A stretch of 34,956 nucleotides of DNA, taken from the NCBI GenBank assembly GCA_029259655.1, contig JAJDET010000136.1, positions 1-34,956 on the forward strand, written 5' to 3'. The notes under the pieces were generated by a model that was not told where the DNA came from, searched no databases, and saw only the letters and a program-made list of their open reading frames with translations. A program made the translations under genes and the position numbers. This stretch comes from Planctomycetota bacterium. Lineage in GTDB: Bacteria; Planctomycetota; UBA1135; GCA-002686595. Shown in pieces: positions 32,541-34,956 of this stretch. Each line of letters begins with the position of its first letter. The stretch's first letter is position 1.

Positions 32541-32765
32541 TCGGAGGAGTGGACCTTACCGCGATCGCTCGACCTGTGGTGGGGCGCGCCGATCGAGACG
32601 CTCCGGTCTTCGCGAGGGCGACCTGCTGCGGTACGTCCTGTCCCCTGGGAGCTCGCACGCAGAGAGCCCGATACAACCCTCGAGTTCGCCTCGAGTGTTG
32701 TCATGCGATTGGAGCTGTTCGGAGCCTGAGTGCCCGCGGCAGCGCCCCACGCGAGCGGCCTGCCG
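32541..32765. other. Intergenic region, no gene seen
   Basis: Between the BNR remnant and the stop of the FG-GAP gene I see no coding pattern. The only structure is the hairpin at 32674-32700. Confidence 0.4.
32674..32700 (-). terminator. Hairpin downstream of FG-GAP gene
   Basis: CAACCCTCGAG-ttcgc-CTCGAGTGTTG is an 11-bp stem with one mismatch and a 5-base loop, 65 bases past the FG-GAP stop on the minus strand. It lacks a T-run on that strand, so termination is plausible but not certain. Confidence 0.4.
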
Positions 32766-34799
32766 TCACCGCATCAGGTCGATCGGAACCGCGTTGCTCG
32801 CGAAGAGTGTGATCCCGGTCGTCGAGAAGAAGCTCTGGCTGGGCGGGTTCTGCACGACCAGGTAGGCGTAGTGCGTGGTGATCCCGGCCAGGCTGGGATC
32901 GGGGGGGACGACGAGCTGGTAATTCGTCGTGCCCTCGGCGTCGAGCCCGCCGACTGCGATCAGAGTCGCGACCGTGCTCGATTCGATGAGCATCCTCCGG
33001 AAGAAGCGCGGCTTGGGAGCGTTGCCGCTCACCTTCGGAACGGTGTTCTGCGCGGCGACGGCACCGGAGCTCGGGCTCGGGATTCCTGCCAGGTTGAAGG
33101 GCAGGACGATCCCGTCGCTGATGTAGGCGGGCGTCGTTCCCGCCGTGGTGGCCAGGAGGATGAACGTGCGACCCGCGTGCTCGGTTCCGGCCCGCAGCCT
33201 GAAGCTCACGACCCCGCCGACCGAAGCGAAGAGCTCGTTCACGTCCGCGATCAGGGGAAGGCCTCCGAGGACGTTGAAGGACTGGACTTCGCCCGTGCCG
33301 GTGTTGCCGGCGAAGTCGGTGGCGCTGATCCAGTAGTCGATGGCCGATCCGGCGGGTTGCTCGGGTACTTCGCCTCGGTAGATCTGGCCGCCGCTGTGAG
33401 TCATCGGGGCGACCTTGGCAGCACCGCCGTTCACCGAGTAGTTCAGCTCGACACCCTTGTCGAAGAAGTTGCGATCCGAGGTCATCTGGTCGAGCACCGC
33501 GGCGCGGACGACGTGGGGGCCTTCGGATTCCGTGTTGCGGACCTGCTCCGTGGCGACGATCGAGGGCGGAATCGTGTCCGCGGGGCCCGTGGTGTTGACG
33601 TAGATCCGGTTCTGGAAGTTCCCGGACTCACCCTGGCCCGTGACGATGTCCAGGCGTCCGTTGCCCGTCAGGTCGGCGACCATGACGTCCAGGGTCGAAT
33701 CCGATTGGGCGCTGATCACGCCGGAGGTGAGCGTGAACACTCCGCTCGAGTTGTTGTAGATCCGCTCCGCGCTCCCACCCAGGGCCCCGATCAGAAGGTC
33801 GAGGTCACCGTCGTTGTCGTAGTCGAAGAACTTGCTGTCGTTGTCGTCGATGTTGGGGTTGGAGAGGAGTTGCGACGTGGCGTCCGTGAAGAGGCCGGTT
33901 CCATCGTTCACGAGCAGTCGTTCCGTGTTGGAGCTGCCGGCGTTGGTACCGAGCAGGTCCAGGTCCCCGTCCCCGTCGATGTCACCGAAGTCGTATGAAT
34001 AGGCCGTGCTGTCTGCGGGCGGGCTCGAATCGAGTGTGAACGCACCGGCTCCATCGTTGCGGTAGAGCCGGCTGTTGGCTGTTCCCGTGCTGGCCGTGCG
34101 AATGTCCAGGTCGAAGTCCCCGTCGATGTCGCCGAAGATGCAATCCATGTTCTCGCACTCGTTTCCGAGCGGAAACTGCGCACCGGTGACATCGGAGAAG
34201 AAGCCTGCACCGTCGTTGAGGTAGAGGCGGTACTGGCCGCAATCGAAACGGCTGTTCGTGCCGCTCACGATGAAGAGGTCGAGGTCCCCGTCGTTGTCCA
34301 CATCGCCGAACTGGGCGCGCGAGCTGCTGAGGTTGATCGCGGGAAGGCGCGCGGCGCCTTCGTTGGTGAAACTCCCGCTCCCGTCGTTGATCAGGAGCGC
34401 GGCGGGCCGTGCGAAGTCCTGAACCAGGATCATGTCCAGGTCCCCGTCGCCCTCGACATCACCTAGCTCGACCCCGCGATGGAGCCCGGTGATTCCGCCC
34501 GTTGCGCCAACGGATCCGTCGCTGAAGAAACCGGCACCGTCGTTGAAGTAGACGCGGACCAGCTGGTCGGTGCCGGGGGAGCTGAAGTTGCCGCCGTTGG
34601 CGAAGACGATGTCGAGATCGTCGTCCCCATCGAGATCACCGATCGTGATCTGGTTCGTCCACTCCGCCGGGTTCGGGCTCGGGAAGCGCGTGGCCGTCTG
34701 CTGAACGAACTGTTGAGCGTCGGACACGTGGGCGATACCGATTCCGCACAGGAGCGCCAGTGCGGGCAGGGATACAGATCGAGCGGGTGAGAGAGTCAT
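32766..34799 (-). CDS. Secreted FG-GAP/VCBS-repeat propeller protein
   Basis: The 677-residue protein starts at the ATG at 34799 with a signal peptide (1-28, ending HVSDAQ). Seven FG-GAP/VCBS units follow, each with a calcium-loop-like acidic stretch: DLDGDDDLDIV, DVEGDGDLDMI, DVDNDGDLDLF, DIDGDFDLDIR, DIDGDGDLDLL, DYDNDGDLDLL and DLTGNGRLDIV. This makes a seven-bladed integrin-like propeller. An Ig-like segment (PPSIVATEQVRNTESEGPHVV, YWISATDFAGNTG) comes next. The last 160 residues carry LRAGTEHAG, GGLDAEG, LVVPP and ASNAVPIDLMR, the same module as in the beta-helix protein at 13378. It is probably surface-exposed and calcium-bound. No ribosome-binding site precedes the ATG. The tandem repeat begins 18 bases upstream and continues the same frame as PHLRRL units. 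Confidence 0.88.
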   Translation of the reverse strand: MTLSPARSVSLPALALLCGIGIAHVSDAQQFVQQTATRFPSPNPAEWTNQITIGDLDGDDDLDIVFANGGNFSSPGTDQLVRVYFNDGAGFFSDGSVGATGGITGLHRGVELGDVEGDGDLDMILVQDFARPAALLINDGSGSFTNEGAARLPAINLSSSRAQFGDVDNDGDLDLFIVSGTNSRFDCGQYRLYLNDGAGFFSDVTGAQFPLGNECENMDCIFGDIDGDFDLDIRTASTGTANSRLYRNDGAGAFTLDSSPPADSTAYSYDFGDIDGDGDLDLLGTNAGSSNTERLLVNDGTGLFTDATSQLLSNPNIDDNDSKFFDYDNDGDLDLLIGALGGSAERIYNNSSGVFTLTSGVISAQSDSTLDVMVADLTGNGRLDIVTGQGESGNFQNRIYVNTTGPADTIPPSIVATEQVRNTESEGPHVVRAAVLDQMTSDRNFFDKGVELNYSVNGGAAKVAPMTHSGGQIYRGEVPEQPAGSAIDYWISATDFAGNTGTGEVQSFNVLGGLPLIADVNELFASVGGVVSFRLRAGTEHAGRTFILLATTAGTTPAYISDGIVLPFNLAGIPSPSSGAVAAQNTVPKVSGNAPKPRFFRRMLIESSTVATLIAVGGLDAEGTTNYQLVVPPDPSLAGITTHYAYLVVQNPPSQSFFSTTGITLFASNAVPIDLMR

Positions 34800-34817
34800 G
34801 AATGGAGGGTCTCGAGA

Positions 34818-34952
34818 GCGCCGGAGGTGAGGCAAGCGCCGGAGGTGAGGCAAGCGCCGGAGGTGAGGCAAGCGCCGGAGGTGAGGCAAGCGCCGGAGGT
34901 GAGGCAAGCGCCGGAGGTGAGGCAAGCGCCGGAGGTGAGGCAAGCGCCGGAG
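34818..34952. repeat. 18-base tandem repeat, seven full copies plus half
   Basis: The unit GCGCCGGAGGTGAGGCAA repeats exactly at 34818, 34836, 34854, 34872, 34890, 34908 and 34926, with the first nine bases of an eighth copy at 34944. All full copies are identical. It begins 18 bases upstream of the FG-GAP ATG. Because 18 is a multiple of three, the open frame runs through it on the minus strand as repeated PHLRRL. On the minus strand each unit contains TCACCTCC, identical to the anti-Shine-Dalgarno tail of 16S rRNA; on the plus strand it contains GGAGGTGA. The copy number is likely to vary. It runs to near the window edge, so its right end is not seen with certainty. Confidence 0.95.
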
Positions 34953-34956
34953 AGCC

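Noticed and set aside
34818..34952. CRISPR array or minus-strand protein made of PHLRRL repeats
   Set aside because: The units are contiguous with no spacers, so it is not CRISPR. The repeat frame is open only because the unit is 18 bases, and the FG-GAP signal peptide starts after it.

Overview
The window is GC-rich bacterial chromosome with short intergenic gaps. Its proteins point to a Gram-negative, particle- or surface-living bacterium, most likely a planctomycete or a similar deep lineage: large signal-peptide or lipoprotein surface proteins (beta-helix, PKD, FG-GAP and BNR-like repeats), multihaem P460 cytochromes, a MoxR/DUF58/transglutaminase operon and an ECF sigma/zinc anti-sigma pair. 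The taxonomic guess is inference. No rRNA, tRNA, CRISPR array, insertion sequence or phage gene was seen.

Layout. 1-858: 3' part of a helical-repeat protein that starts before the window. 1006-4272: a stress or nitrogen-oxide module made of a ferritin-like protein, an ECF sigma factor broken by one base, a two-zinc-finger anti-sigma factor, and a lipoprotein with two canonical cytochrome P460 domains plus a third divergent one. A 67-base element (53/67 identical, ungapped) lies upstream of both the ferritin-like and the P460 genes and is the best candidate for the promoter read by this sigma factor. 4284-4859: uracil-DNA glycosylase family protein. 4887-8800 (minus): MoxR ATPase, DUF58 protein and transglutaminase. 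8944-12815: a secreted unknown, an S41 peptidase, a c-type cytochrome and a zinc-ribbon protein. 13378-17901: a secreted beta-helix protein and a subtilase with four PKD domains.

18132-22628 is the most interesting block: thermostable-hemolysin family (GNAT-like) protein, AMP-forming ligase, haem-oxygenase-like metalloenzyme and short-chain dehydrogenase, tightly packed with overlaps, followed by two small membrane proteins. It reads like a pathway for an acyl-derived product that has no described chemistry that I know of. A TauD-like dioxygenase faces it (22654-23571, minus). 23791-28712: a 1106-residue Ig-like lipoprotein, a Tat-exported Fe/Mn superoxide dismutase and a membrane protein with HELGH and a zinc ribbon.

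28713-34956 is a decaying, repeat-rich accessory end. It holds a broken DUF2807 gene, a BNR-like propeller gene with a collapsed second copy about 2 kb downstream (5' element and 3' end kept), a secreted unknown, an FG-GAP/VCBS propeller protein, and a seven-copy 18-base tandem repeat against the start of that last gene. The beta-helix and FG-GAP proteins share a C-terminal module that may be a lineage-specific sorting or anchoring domain.
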